From the NCBI RefSeq assembly GCF_014352875.1, contig NZ_CP060695.1, positions 1,209,501 through 1,273,500 of the forward strand: DNA of 64,000 bases, written 5' to 3'. This stretch comes from Polaribacter pectinis (GTDB lineage Bacteria; Bacteroidota; Bacteroidia; Flavobacteriales; Flavobacteriaceae). This document shows, in pieces, positions 24,830 to 33,195 of the stretch. Each line of letters begins with the position of its first letter. The first letter of the stretch is position 1. The notes under the pieces were generated by a model. It did not search any database. It was given only the letters and a program-made list of their open reading frames with translations, and was not told the DNA's origin. The translations under genes were made by a program, and so were the position numbers.

Positions 24830-25531
24830 TTAGGTTTTATCCACCAATCTAAAACCTTCACCATGAATATTTAAAATCTCAACATTCTCATCATCTTTTA
24901 AATACTTACGTAATTTTGCAATATATACATCCATACTTCTAGATGTAAAATAGTTATCATCTCTCCATATTTTTGTTAATGCTAATTCTCTTGGCATTAA
25001 ATCGTTTTTATGAATTGCTAACATACGTAACAATTTACTCTCTTTTGGAGATAATTTAATTGGTTCTCCATCTTCGCCAATAGATAAATGACGTAATTTA
25101 GAATTGAAGAAAAAACCACCAACGTTAAACTCAAATTGTTCAGATTCTGCAGTTTTATCTGTTTCTTTACGTTGTAAAATTGCTTTAATTTTGTGTAATA
25201 AAACTTCCGAATCGAAAGGTTTATTTAAATAATCATCTGCACCAACAGAATATCCTCTTAAAACATCTTCTTTTAAAGTTTTTGCAGTTAAGAAAATAAT
25301 TGGCACTTCTTTGTTTGTTACTCTAATGTCTTGCGCAAGAGAAAAACCGTCTTTACGAGGCATCATAACGTCTAAAATACACAAATCATAATCGCTGTTT
25401 TTAAACATTATTAAACCTTCTATACCGTCTTTTGCGTGTGTTACATTGTAATCATTTAACGCTAAATAATCTTTTAGAACCGTTCCAAAATTTGGATCGT
25501 CTTCAACTAATAAAATTTTTTTACTTCCCAT
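24830..25531 (-). CDS. OmpR-family response regulator (RprY-like)
   Basis: A 233-residue two-component regulator: receiver domain (about 1-120) with the acidic pocket EDD (10-12), phospho-acceptor D54 in CILDVMMPRKDG, T82 and K104 in YLNKPFD; then a winged-helix DNA-binding domain (about 135-230) with KLSPKESKLLRML and SRSMDVYIAKLRKYL. The sensor kinase gene lies 10 bp upstream, so they form a cognate pair, similar in order and type to RprXY of Bacteroides. Target genes cannot be deduced from this window. Confidence 0.93.
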   Translation of the reverse strand: MGSKKILLVEDDPNFGTVLKDYLALNDYNVTHAKDGIEGLIMFKNSDYDLCILDVMMPRKDGFSLAQDIRVTNKEVPIIFLTAKTLKEDVLRGYSVGADDYLNKPFDSEVLLHKIKAILQRKETDKTAESEQFEFNVGGFFFNSKLRHLSIGEDGEPIKLSPKESKLLRMLAIHKNDLMPRELALTKIWRDDNYFTSRSMDVYIAKLRKYLKDDENVEILNIHGEGFRLVDKT

Positions 25532-25541
25532 TTTTTTATTT

Positions 25542-27110
25542 TTATATTAAAGGTAATTTTACTGTAAATATGCTTCCTTTTCCTTTTTCGCTTTCAACAA
25601 AAACTGTTCCATGATGTTTCTCTACAATTTCTTTTACATATGCTAAACCTAAACCATGTCCTTTAACATCGTGTATGTTTCCTTTTTGCTCTCTGTAGAA
25701 CTTGTTAAAAACTTGTTTTTGTACAGCTTTACTCATTCCTATTCCTTCATCTTTTATTTTTAAGATGAAAAACTTATTAGTACTCTCTGTGTAAACATCT
25801 ATTTTTGGCGGACCAACTGTGTATTTAATTCCGTTTTCTAAAATGTTTACAATAACATTTGTTAAATGAAATTGATTTCCTGGAATTTCTGTTGTAATAG
25901 CTTCAAAATGTGTTTCTACACTTCCTTTTTTGTCGTCAATTAATAAACTTACATGCATAATTCCATCTTCTAGAATGTCGTGCATGTCTATGGTTTCCTT
26001 ACTAATATCTAATTGATTTTTTTCTAATCTAGATATTCTTAATACATTTTCTACTTGAGAATGCATTCTCTTGTTTTCATCTCTTATCATTTGCACATAA
26101 CGCAATACCTTTTCATTATCATTAATAATTTTAGGATTTTTTATAGAATCTAAAGCCAGATTAATGGTTGCTATTGGCGTTTTAAATTCGTGTGTCATGT
26201 TATTAATAAAATCTGTTTTTATTTCTGATATTTTTTTCTGTCTAATTAATTGATACAAAGAACTAGAAAAGGCAACTATAATAATGAAAATGAAGAATAA
26301 AGAAAGTAATAAAATACCTGTAATTCCGGATAATATATGCTCATTTTTGGTTGGAAACGTAACATATAATTCATAATCTAATTCTCCGTTAGTATTAAAA
26401 AAAAGTGGGTAAGCATAACTATCTTTCTTATTAATTGTATAATAGCCAGATTTTAGTTTTGTTGCTAAACCATCTTTACTATAAACCCCATATTTAAAAT
26501 CTAAATAAATATTTTTCTTTTCTAACTCCTCTTTTATAATATCACTTAATTCTCTGTTACTAATTCTCTGATAAATTGGTTTTTTACTATTTACATCTCT
26601 AAAAAATTCTGAAAATTGAACTTTTTCTATAGAAGTTAATCTTTTTGTAAAAGAAAACCTCTGTTGGTCTGTATTATCAAAAGGATTGTCTACACCTTTT
26701 ATTAATCTAGATTGAAAAAAGTCTTTTTTCCCAGAAACTCTAGTAAAAATTATACTATCGTTATCTAAAAAGTCTGTAGGCAGTTTAAAATTTTCTTCTA
26801 AAATTGTTGCACCAAATGTGAATTTTTGCTTTGTTGTTGTGTCTATTTGCTGAAAAAGATAATTTTTAATTTGGGCATTATCTGCCAAACCTTTATTCTC
26901 AATAATACCTTCAATCTGCTTTTCAAATTGAGCTTCTTCTCTATCATTAATTTTTTCGGAAACACTACCCAAAGATTTCTGAACATCATTCTTAAATTGT
27001 TCCTTTTTGCTTTCAAGTGCATTGTTAATCCAATAGACTTGTACAGCAATAATTCCCATCAAAGAAATGCTCATTAAAACTACGATAAGAACAAACATTT
27101 TTTTGCCCAT
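25542..27110 (-). CDS. Membrane sensor histidine kinase (RprX-like)
   Basis: A 522-residue kinase: helix 1 (about 5-28), a ~230-residue periplasmic sensor region, helix 2 (about 262-285), then a cytoplasmic HisKA domain with the phospho-accepting His in MTHEFKTPIA (about residue 306) and an HATPase domain with N box NVIVNILENGIKYT, GIGMSK, and KGHGLGLAYVKEIV. No HAMP domain is obvious. It is paired with the downstream OmpR-type regulator, and coaE lies 103 bp upstream. Confidence 0.93.
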   Translation of the reverse strand: MGKKMFVLIVVLMSISLMGIIAVQVYWINNALESKKEQFKNDVQKSLGSVSEKINDREEAQFEKQIEGIIENKGLADNAQIKNYLFQQIDTTTKQKFTFGATILEENFKLPTDFLDNDSIIFTRVSGKKDFFQSRLIKGVDNPFDNTDQQRFSFTKRLTSIEKVQFSEFFRDVNSKKPIYQRISNRELSDIIKEELEKKNIYLDFKYGVYSKDGLATKLKSGYYTINKKDSYAYPLFFNTNGELDYELYVTFPTKNEHILSGITGILLLSLFFIFIIIVAFSSSLYQLIRQKKISEIKTDFINNMTHEFKTPIATINLALDSIKNPKIINDNEKVLRYVQMIRDENKRMHSQVENVLRISRLEKNQLDISKETIDMHDILEDGIMHVSLLIDDKKGSVETHFEAITTEIPGNQFHLTNVIVNILENGIKYTVGPPKIDVYTESTNKFFILKIKDEGIGMSKAVQKQVFNKFYREQKGNIHDVKGHGLGLAYVKEIVEKHHGTVFVESEKGKGSIFTVKLPLI

Positions 27111-27213
27111 ATATCAAAGTTAATACTTATTAAAATTGAAAAATATTTTTTTAACCTAAATTAACCATTTTTATTAAATTTTAAGACATTTTTAACAACA
27201 TCACTGAATTTAA

Positions 27214-27810
27214 TTAAATCATATTAGCCTTTTTTGTTAAAATATTATGAATATTATTAGCTTGACTTTTAGTTTTGTCAAGAGAATTATTATAAATAAT
27301 ATAGTTAGATTGAAGTAATTTTTTATCTTCTAACCATTGATTATTTATTCGTTTTAATACTTCTTCTTTTGTTGTATTATCTCGTGAAGTTACGCGTAAA
27401 ATTCTTTCGTTTAAAGGTACAAAAACAGAAATTATAAGATTGCAAAATAAATTGCTTTTACTTTCGAAAAGAATTGCATTTTCATATAAAATATAATCTT
27501 TATTTTTATTTTGAAGAGCGAATTCTTGAAAGTGTTTTTTTACTTCTGGATGAACAATTTTGTTTAAAATAGCTAGTTTATCTTTGTCTTTAAAAACAAT
27601 TTCTGCTAAAAGAGATCTATTTAACTCATTCTTTAAATAAGCTTTTTCTCCAAATTCATTAATAATTTTAGATTTTATAATACTAGAGGAAACCATTAAC
27701 TTTTTAGCCTCTATATCTGCAATATAAATAGCAACAGTATCAAATTCTGAAAAAAAATTTGTTACTGTAGTTTTTCCGCTACCAATACCACCTGTTAAAC
27801 CAACAATCAT
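27214..27810 (-). CDS. coaE: Dephospho-CoA kinase
   Basis: A 198-residue P-loop kinase catalysing the last step of coenzyme A synthesis, phosphorylation of the 3'-hydroxyl of dephospho-CoA. It has Walker A GLTGGIGSGKTT (about 4-15), the ADIEAKKLM motif (about 31), VHPEVKKHF (about 84) and NAILFES (about 111), with a lid around RVTSRDNTTKEEVLKRINNQ. Length is normal. The gene begins 6 bp after the YbbR-type gene, so the two are co-transcribed. Confidence 0.94.
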   Translation of the reverse strand: MIVGLTGGIGSGKTTVTNFFSEFDTVAIYIADIEAKKLMVSSSIIKSKIINEFGEKAYLKNELNRSLLAEIVFKDKDKLAILNKIVHPEVKKHFQEFALQNKNKDYILYENAILFESKSNLFCNLIISVFVPLNERILRVTSRDNTTKEEVLKRINNQWLEDKKLLQSNYIIYNNSLDKTKSQANNIHNILTKKANMI

Positions 27811-27816
27811 AGAAAG

Positions 27817-28752
27817 TTATTTCTGAATTAAAAAATCTATTTTATTAGGAACTATTCTAAAACTCTTTATTAAGTCTGGTTTTCCAACAACTTTCGGAAT
27901 CAAATAACTTAAGTTATTTTTTTGAGAAACTTTAAAATCACATTCTATTACAAATGAATTTTTATCGATTTTGTTAAAGTTAGATAGGCCAACTATAAAA
28001 ATCACTTCTACCGTTTTAGAAAGCGTGTTTAGCTCTGTGTCTTCAGGAAGGTTTATAACATTAAAAGGAATATTAAAACTACCTTCTGTAAACTTTTCTA
28101 CTTTGCCAGAGATAGTAACAGAATCGAAATTTAATTTTATGTTTTTAGAACCTGGTTTAATAATTGCTACTTTCTCTGTAAAATTAGATTTTACATCACT
28201 TAACTTTAATGCCTTTAAATTGATAGATTTTATCTTATCTATTTGAGATTCTGGCCCAGTTATAATGACGCTATCTGGTTCAATTTTAATAGGTTCTAAA
28301 ATATCGTAACCAATATGATATTTAATATCTAAATTAGGTGATAAAGGTATTTTTTTCGATGTTAAACTACCTAAATTTAGATATATGGTATCTAGTAAAA
28401 TTTCTTGTAATTCTACTTGAGATAAAAGTTGTTTTTGAATGGTACTTTTTTGGTTCCCTGTTAAGAAATAATACTTTTTAGAAGATTTTTTAGATAAATT
28501 ACTTGCATCTAACGCTATTTGTTTTTTATTAAATTTAGATCTAATAATTTTAAATCCAGTGGCTTTTACCAAAACATCTAACTCTTTAATTGGTGCTACT
28601 TGTAACAATTTATCTTGTGGCAAATTTTTATAAACTACAGGAAAAGTAATAGTAGTTACATATTCTTTAGACAGCGTTATTAAAAACCAAATTAGTGTAG
28701 AAACTAATAAAAAACCAATAAATTTCTTTGATGTTCTTTTTACTTTTTTCAA
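27817..28752 (-). CDS. YbbR-domain membrane-anchored protein
   Basis: A 311-residue protein with one N-terminal membrane helix (about 10-30) and an exported region that contains YbbR-like beta-domains (similar to CdaR of Firmicutes), for instance at PDSVIITGPESQIDKI near 178. In Firmicutes such proteins regulate a cyclic-di-AMP synthase; no diadenylate cyclase gene is adjacent here, so its role is unknown. It sits between yajC and coaE, an order that recurs in Bacteroidota. Confidence 0.87.
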   Translation of the reverse strand: MKKVKRTSKKFIGFLLVSTLIWFLITLSKEYVTTITFPVVYKNLPQDKLLQVAPIKELDVLVKATGFKIIRSKFNKKQIALDASNLSKKSSKKYYFLTGNQKSTIQKQLLSQVELQEILLDTIYLNLGSLTSKKIPLSPNLDIKYHIGYDILEPIKIEPDSVIITGPESQIDKIKSINLKALKLSDVKSNFTEKVAIIKPGSKNIKLNFDSVTISGKVEKFTEGSFNIPFNVINLPEDTELNTLSKTVEVIFIVGLSNFNKIDKNSFVIECDFKVSQKNNLSYLIPKVVGKPDLIKSFRIVPNKIDFLIQK

Positions 28753-28798
28753 TTTTTATTTCTTAATTTAATGCAATCTACATAAAAGGGTTCAAAAA

Positions 28799-28838
28799 AA
28801 AAAGTGAGCATCATCTAAATAGAGAATGCCCACTTTTT
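28799..28838 (-). terminator. Intrinsic terminator after yajC
   Basis: Stem of 8 + 4 pairs with one A-C mismatch (28799-28811 with 28826-28838) and nine Ts on the minus strand. It separates yajC from the YbbR-coaE genes. Confidence 0.75.
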
Positions 28839-28856
28839 AATTTATTATTAAGTTTC

Positions 28857-29174
28857 TTAACTTTTAGCAGGTGCTAAATATTTTTTACTTAATTCCATAG
28901 AAATTGCAGAACGTTCAAATTTAATTTTACCAGCTCCAGTTTCTATAGTTATTGTATTATCTGCAGAATTAATTTCTACAATTTTACCATGAATACCACT
29001 AGTAGTAACCACTTTTGCTCCTTTTTTAATTTCTGCCTGAAAAGATTTTTCTTTTTTCTGACGATTCATTTGTGGTCTTATCATAAAAAAATATAAGACT
29101 AAAATCATTGCTAAAAAAGGCAACATACTCATTAAACTACTAGCATCTCCTTGTAAGAATATTGTTTGAAACAT
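28857..29174 (-). CDS. yajC: Preprotein translocase subunit YajC
   Basis: A 105-residue auxiliary subunit of the Sec translocon (SecDF-YajC). It shows one membrane helix (about 15-33) with the signature LVLYFFMIRPQMNRQKKEK, followed by a small cytoplasmic beta domain (KKGAKVVTTSGIHGKIVEI). Length matches the family. The DUF1573 gene ends 3 bp upstream, so they form one transcript. Confidence 0.95.
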   Translation of the reverse strand: MFQTIFLQGDASSLMSMLPFLAMILVLYFFMIRPQMNRQKKEKSFQAEIKKGAKVVTTSGIHGKIVEINSADNTITIETGAGKIKFERSAISMELSKKYLAPAKS

Positions 29175-29177
29175 TTA

Positions 29178-29642
29178 TTATTTTGCTTTTGGCGTTACAG
29201 AACCTTTTAATGTAAGAACTTCTCTCCCAGATTCTGTATTGGTAGATAAGGTAATTGTTTTCATTTGTCTGTTTGGTTTACCAGAAGTATTAAATTTTAC
29301 TTGAATATCTCCTGTTTCTCCTGGTTTAATTGGTGCTTTAGGCCAAACAGGTACTGTACAACCACATGAAGGTTGTGCGTTTGTAATTACTAAATCTGTT
29401 TTACCAGAGTTGGTAACTTTAAAAACGGTTTCAACAATATCTCCTTCGTTTACAGTACCAAAATCATATTCATTAGAATCAAAAGAAATAGATGCTGTTC
29501 CTTTTTTAATTTCTAAATCTCTAGTTTTTGCATTGTCTAAATTTGCTTTGTTAATTTTTGTAGATGCATTTCCATTATCTTTACAAGAAGTAAATACAAC
29601 AGCCGAAATTAAAAAAGCGAATAATAAAGTTATTTTTTTCAT
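29178..29642 (-). CDS. DUF1573 lipoprotein
   Basis: A 154-residue lipoprotein: signal peptide with lipobox FTSC (Cys20) and a DUF1573 domain, an immunoglobulin-like (ASH/MSP-type) beta-sandwich, with SCGCTVPVWPKAPIKPGETGDIQV (about 94-117) as signature. The function is unknown; the Cys-Gly-Cys pair might be redox-active. I start at the ATG at 29642, which begins the signal peptide MKKITLLFAFLIS; an open frame reaches 16 codons further but would place charged and hydrophobic filler before the signal. Located between nusB and yajC. Confidence 0.9.
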   Translation of the reverse strand: MKKITLLFAFLISAVVFTSCKDNGNASTKINKANLDNAKTRDLEIKKGTASISFDSNEYDFGTVNEGDIVETVFKVTNSGKTDLVITNAQPSCGCTVPVWPKAPIKPGETGDIQVKFNTSGKPNRQMKTITLSTNTESGREVLTLKGSVTPKAK

Positions 29643-29694
29643 GATAATTATAAATTTTGGTAAAAATAATAAATTAATTAACGAAAACAATAGA

Positions 29695-30633
29695 TTAAAG
29701 TAATCCTCTACCTATTTTAACAATTCTTTTATTTTGAATAAACTCTTTAGAAATTTTATCTAAAACTCCATTTATAAAATAACTGCTTTTTTCTGTAGAG
29801 TAATCTTTAGAAACCTCTATGTATTCATTAATAGTAACTCTTGTTGGTATAGATGGAAAATTAAGGAATTCTGTCATAGCCATTTTTATTAAAATCATGT
29901 CTATGTCTGCAATTCTGTCTGTTTCCCAATTTGGTGTCTTTTCAGTTATATCTTTTTCATATTCGGCGTTTTTAAGAACCGTTTTTTTGAATAATTCAGA
30001 CACAAATTCTTCATCATCTTTATCTTTATACAAGTTGCCTAATACAAAAATTGATGTTTCTTTCTGTTTGCTTAAAGATTTAACAACCCACGTATTTACA
30101 AACGGAATATCATCTGCCCAAGAAATCATTGTATCTTCATAATATTCACCTAATTTTTCATTAGGAGCAACAATTTCTTTGAAAAAATCTATTACAAAAA
30201 TTTTATCTACTTTGTAAGAATCTTCTTTATTGTCTAAATATTTTTTATATAAATCGCTTTTTTGCAATTCATCTAAAATAATTTTTACGTATTCTGAATC
30301 TTCATCCCAATTTCTTAAATTGTTTAACTCAACATACCCCTCAATGCTTACACTTTCTGCAATAAGGTTTATTAGTCTATTGTTTAAAAATTTGGTATTG
30401 GGTCTTAATTCTTCTTCTGTAGCAAGAATTTTCTTTTTAGAAAGTGCTATTTTTTTTGCTGATAATTTTTGAACTTCTACCAACAATTGTAGGTTTAAAA
30501 CATACAAATCGAACATTTTTAAAATACTATGTTTTAAAAACTTTTCTTCTCTAATAATATCATCATTATGAGATTGCAACATTGCGTATACAGATTGCAT
30601 TACTTTAACTCGAATATGTCTTCTGTTAATCAT
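29695..30633 (-). CDS. nusB: Transcription antitermination factor NusB (long form)
   Basis: A 312-residue protein whose C-terminal half matches NusB, the partner of NusE (S10) in rRNA antitermination: DRIADIDMILIKMAMTEFLNFPSIPTRVTINEYIEVSKDYS (about 240-280) and INGVLDKIS. The ~150-residue N-terminal extension, beginning NRRHIRVKVMQSVYAM, is typical for Bacteroidota, where NusB is about twice the length of the E. coli protein. First gene of the long minus-strand cluster. A TATTTTTG box lies upstream, followed by a leader hairpin. Confidence 0.93.
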   Translation of the reverse strand: MINRRHIRVKVMQSVYAMLQSHNDDIIREEKFLKHSILKMFDLYVLNLQLLVEVQKLSAKKIALSKKKILATEEELRPNTKFLNNRLINLIAESVSIEGYVELNNLRNWDEDSEYVKIILDELQKSDLYKKYLDNKEDSYKVDKIFVIDFFKEIVAPNEKLGEYYEDTMISWADDIPFVNTWVVKSLSKQKETSIFVLGNLYKDKDDEEFVSELFKKTVLKNAEYEKDITEKTPNWETDRIADIDMILIKMAMTEFLNFPSIPTRVTINEYIEVSKDYSTEKSSYFINGVLDKISKEFIQNKRIVKIGRGLL

Positions 30634-30659
30634 TCTAAAGAACTTATTTTTTTAAATAG

Positions 30660-30693
30660 CGTGTAGATTTTTTTCTAACACGTTGCAAAAATA
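30660..30693 (-). promoter_or_regulatory. -7 box and leader hairpin of nusB
   Basis: On the minus strand TATTTTTG (30693-30686) is followed at once by a hairpin (30660-30667 with 30674-30682, one bulged A, T-rich loop). It would form the first ~25 nt of the nusB mRNA. Confidence 0.4.
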
Positions 30694-30798
30694 GTATTAT
30701 TTTATTTTTATTCTCTAATGATTTTTAATTCTTTTTTAGGAATGTTCTTTTTACGAATGAGTTCTATTTTTCAATTCTAATTTTAGCATTAAAACATG

Positions 30799-30806
30799 TA
30801 TCTTCG
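30799..30806 (+). promoter_or_regulatory. -7 box variant (TATCTTCG) of the ABC exporter gene
   Basis: One mismatch from TAnnTTTG (TTCG), a variant seen repeatedly before genes in this window (49850, 47253, 51942). It lies 23 bp before the TTG start. Confidence 0.4.
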
Positions 30807-30829
30807 TACTCGCAAAAAAATATTTTTCA

Positions 30830-32584
30830 TTGAAAGAATTAAGATACATAAATAAATACTTTTCTAAATATAAATGGCGAATTATAGCTGGGTTGTTAAT
30901 TACAGTTTTGTCTAAAATTTTAGCACTTAAAGTTCCACAAATTATAAGAAATTCTCTGAATGTAGTTGAAGATTACCAAAACGGAATTGTAACAAATTTA
31001 GAGGAAGTAAAACATCAGCTTTTAATAAATGTTTTACTTATTATTGGTGTTGCATTGGTTGCAGGTTTTTTTACTTTTTTAATGAGACAAACTATTATTG
31101 TTACTTCTAGGTTGATTGAATTCGATTTAAAAAACGAAATTTATCAGCAATACCAAAGATTATCACTTAATTTTTATAAAAAAAACAGAACAGGAGATTT
31201 AATGAATAGAATCTCGGAAGATGTTTCTAAAGTTAGAATGTATGTAGGACCAGCAATAATGTATAGTATGAACATTATTGTTCTTTTTGCTGTTGGTTTT
31301 ACGCAAATGATTAGTGTAGATGTTAAATTAACAATGTACACGCTTATTCCTTTTCCGTTATTGTCTATTTGTATATTTATATTGAGTAAAGTTATTCATA
31401 AGAGAAGTACCATTGTTCAGCAATATTTATCTAAACTAACCACTTTTAATCAAGAATTTTTCTCTGGAATTAATGTGGTAAAATCTTACGGAATAGAAGC
31501 TTCAATTATAAAAGATTTCGATGAAATTGCCGATAAAAGCAAGGACAAAAACATTCATTTACACCAAGCCAATGCATTATTTTTTCCGTTAATGATTTTA
31601 TTAATTGGAATTAGTAATTTACTTGTAGTTTACATTGGTGGTCAACAATATATTAATGGCGAAATTCAAATAGGAACCATTATAGAATTTATGCTGTATG
31701 TAAATATTCTTACTTGGCCAGTTGCTGTAGTTGGCTGGGTAACTTCTATGGTGCAACAAGCAGAAGCTTCTCAATTAAGAATTAATGAGTTTTTACAACA
31801 AGTACCAGAAATTCAAAATACTAATAATCAACCAACAGAATTAGAAGGGAATGTTACTTTTAAAGACGTTACTTTTACTTATGATGATACAAATATTACC
31901 GCTTTAAAAAACATTAATTTTTCTGTAAAAGCAGGAGAAACAATGGCAATTTTAGGGAATACAGGTTCAGGAAAATCTACTATAATAGAACTAATTTCCA
32001 GATTATATGACACAAAAGAAGGAACTATTTTTCTAGACAATATACCAATAAAAGAAGCTAATTTAAATGATGTTAGAAATCAGATTGGTTTTGTTCCACA
32101 AGATCCTTTTTTATTTTCTGATACTATTGGTAACAATATAAAATTTGGTAAAGAAGATGCAACTGAAGAAGAAATTATAAGTGCAGCAAAAAATGCGGTT
32201 GTACATGATAATATTATTGATTTTGCTAACGGTTACCAAACCATATTAGGTGAGCGTGGTGTGACACTTTCTGGCGGACAAAAACAGCGTGTTTCTATTG
32301 CTAGAGCAATTATAAAGAATCCTAAAATATTAATTTTTGATGATTGTTTGTCTGCTGTAGATACTGAAACCGAAGAAAAAATCTTATCTAATTTAGAAAA
32401 AGTATCTAAAAACAAGACTACCTTTATTATTAGTCATAGAGTTTCATCTGCTAAAAATGCCGATAAAATTATTGTTTTAGATGATGGTAAAATCATACAA
32501 CAAGGAACTCACAATCAGTTAATAACAGAAAACGGATATTACAAAGATTTATACGATCAGCAACTTTTAGAAAAAGAAATTTAA
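30830..32584 (+). CDS. ABC exporter, fused permease/ATPase (MsbA-like)
   Basis: A 584-residue half-transporter that works as a homo- or heterodimer: six membrane helices (about 15-310) and an ATPase domain with Walker A LGNTGSGKST (about 379-388), Q-loop FVPQDPFLF, signature LSGGQKQR (about 478-485), Walker B ILIFDDCLSAVD and switch His in IISHRVSS. The Walker B glutamate is replaced by Asp followed by Cys (DDCLS, normally DEATS or DEPTS), so this site may be degenerate. The cargo may be lipid or drug. Start: TTG at 30830, giving the usual MKELRYINKYFSKYKW. Confidence 0.93.
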   Translation: MKELRYINKYFSKYKWRIIAGLLITVLSKILALKVPQIIRNSLNVVEDYQNGIVTNLEEVKHQLLINVLLIIGVALVAGFFTFLMRQTIIVTSRLIEFDLKNEIYQQYQRLSLNFYKKNRTGDLMNRISEDVSKVRMYVGPAIMYSMNIIVLFAVGFTQMISVDVKLTMYTLIPFPLLSICIFILSKVIHKRSTIVQQYLSKLTTFNQEFFSGINVVKSYGIEASIIKDFDEIADKSKDKNIHLHQANALFFPLMILLIGISNLLVVYIGGQQYINGEIQIGTIIEFMLYVNILTWPVAVVGWVTSMVQQAEASQLRINEFLQQVPEIQNTNNQPTELEGNVTFKDVTFTYDDTNITALKNINFSVKAGETMAILGNTGSGKSTIIELISRLYDTKEGTIFLDNIPIKEANLNDVRNQIGFVPQDPFLFSDTIGNNIKFGKEDATEEEIISAAKNAVVHDNIIDFANGYQTILGERGVTLSGGQKQRVSIARAIIKNPKILIFDDCLSAVDTETEEKILSNLEKVSKNKTTFIISHRVSSAKNADKIIVLDDGKIIQQGTHNQLITENGYYKDLYDQQLLEKEI

Positions 32585-32665
32585 TCTTTAACATTGCTAC
32601 GTAAAATATTTTGTTAGATTTGTTATGTACAAACAAACAATTTATAACTACTATTTTAAAAAATT

Positions 32666-33025
32666 ATGGCAGAGAGAGTTGAACAGGAAGAAATTTTTTC
32701 ACAGGTATTAAGAGCTGGAAGAAGAACCTATTTTTTTGATGTAAGAGCTACAAAAGCAGACGATTATTATTTAACTGTTACAGAAAGTAAAAAGTTTACA
32801 CATGATGATGGTACTTTTCATTATCAAAAACATAAAATTTATTTATACAAAGAAGATTTTACCGATTTTCATGAAATGCTAAAAAAAGCTACAGATTATA
32901 TTATTACTGAAAAAGGTGATGAAGTAATTAGTGAGCGTCATCAAAAAGATTTTAAGAAAGAAGAAAATACTGAAGAAACTCCGTCTACGGATAATTTTAC
33001 AGACGTTTCTTTCGACGATATTTAA
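32666..33025 (+). CDS. PUR-domain nucleic acid-binding protein (DUF3276)
   Basis: A 119-residue protein of the bacterial PUR-alpha-like family: EIFSQVLRAGRRTYFFDVRATKADDYYLTVTESKK (about 9-43), followed by the second strand-helix half ending KATDYI. PUR domains bind single-stranded DNA and RNA; the Borrelia homologue BpuR regulates expression post-transcriptionally. The last 30 residues are acidic and disordered. It stands alone, with a terminator that starts at its stop codon. Confidence 0.9.
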   Translation: MAERVEQEEIFSQVLRAGRRTYFFDVRATKADDYYLTVTESKKFTHDDGTFHYQKHKIYLYKEDFTDFHEMLKKATDYIITEKGDEVISERHQKDFKKEENTEETPSTDNFTDVSFDDI

Positions 33026-33051
33026 ACAGTCGTAGAACTGTTTTTTTTTTT
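33024..33051 (+). terminator. Intrinsic terminator overlapping the PUR gene stop codon
   Basis: 7-bp stem (33024-33030 with 33037-33043) with loop CGTAGA, and an 11-base T run starting at the last bases of the stem. The first stem bases belong to the stop codon. Confidence 0.7.
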
Positions 33052-33135
33052 CAGCTTATTTATGGGTAATAGTTTACACTACATTTAAGTTGATGCAAAC
33101 AATTTTTCAATTCAAATTCAATTTTACACTAATTT

Positions 33136-33170
33136 AAAAAACCGCAAATTTACTATTTGCGGTTTTTTTT
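33136..33170. terminator. Bidirectional intrinsic terminator
   Basis: 14-bp perfect stem (33136-33149 with 33155-33168), 5-nt loop, A/T runs on both sides. It sits between the converging PUR and menF genes. Confidence 0.85.
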
Positions 33171-33195
33171 ATTAATAATTTCAAATAGAATTAGT

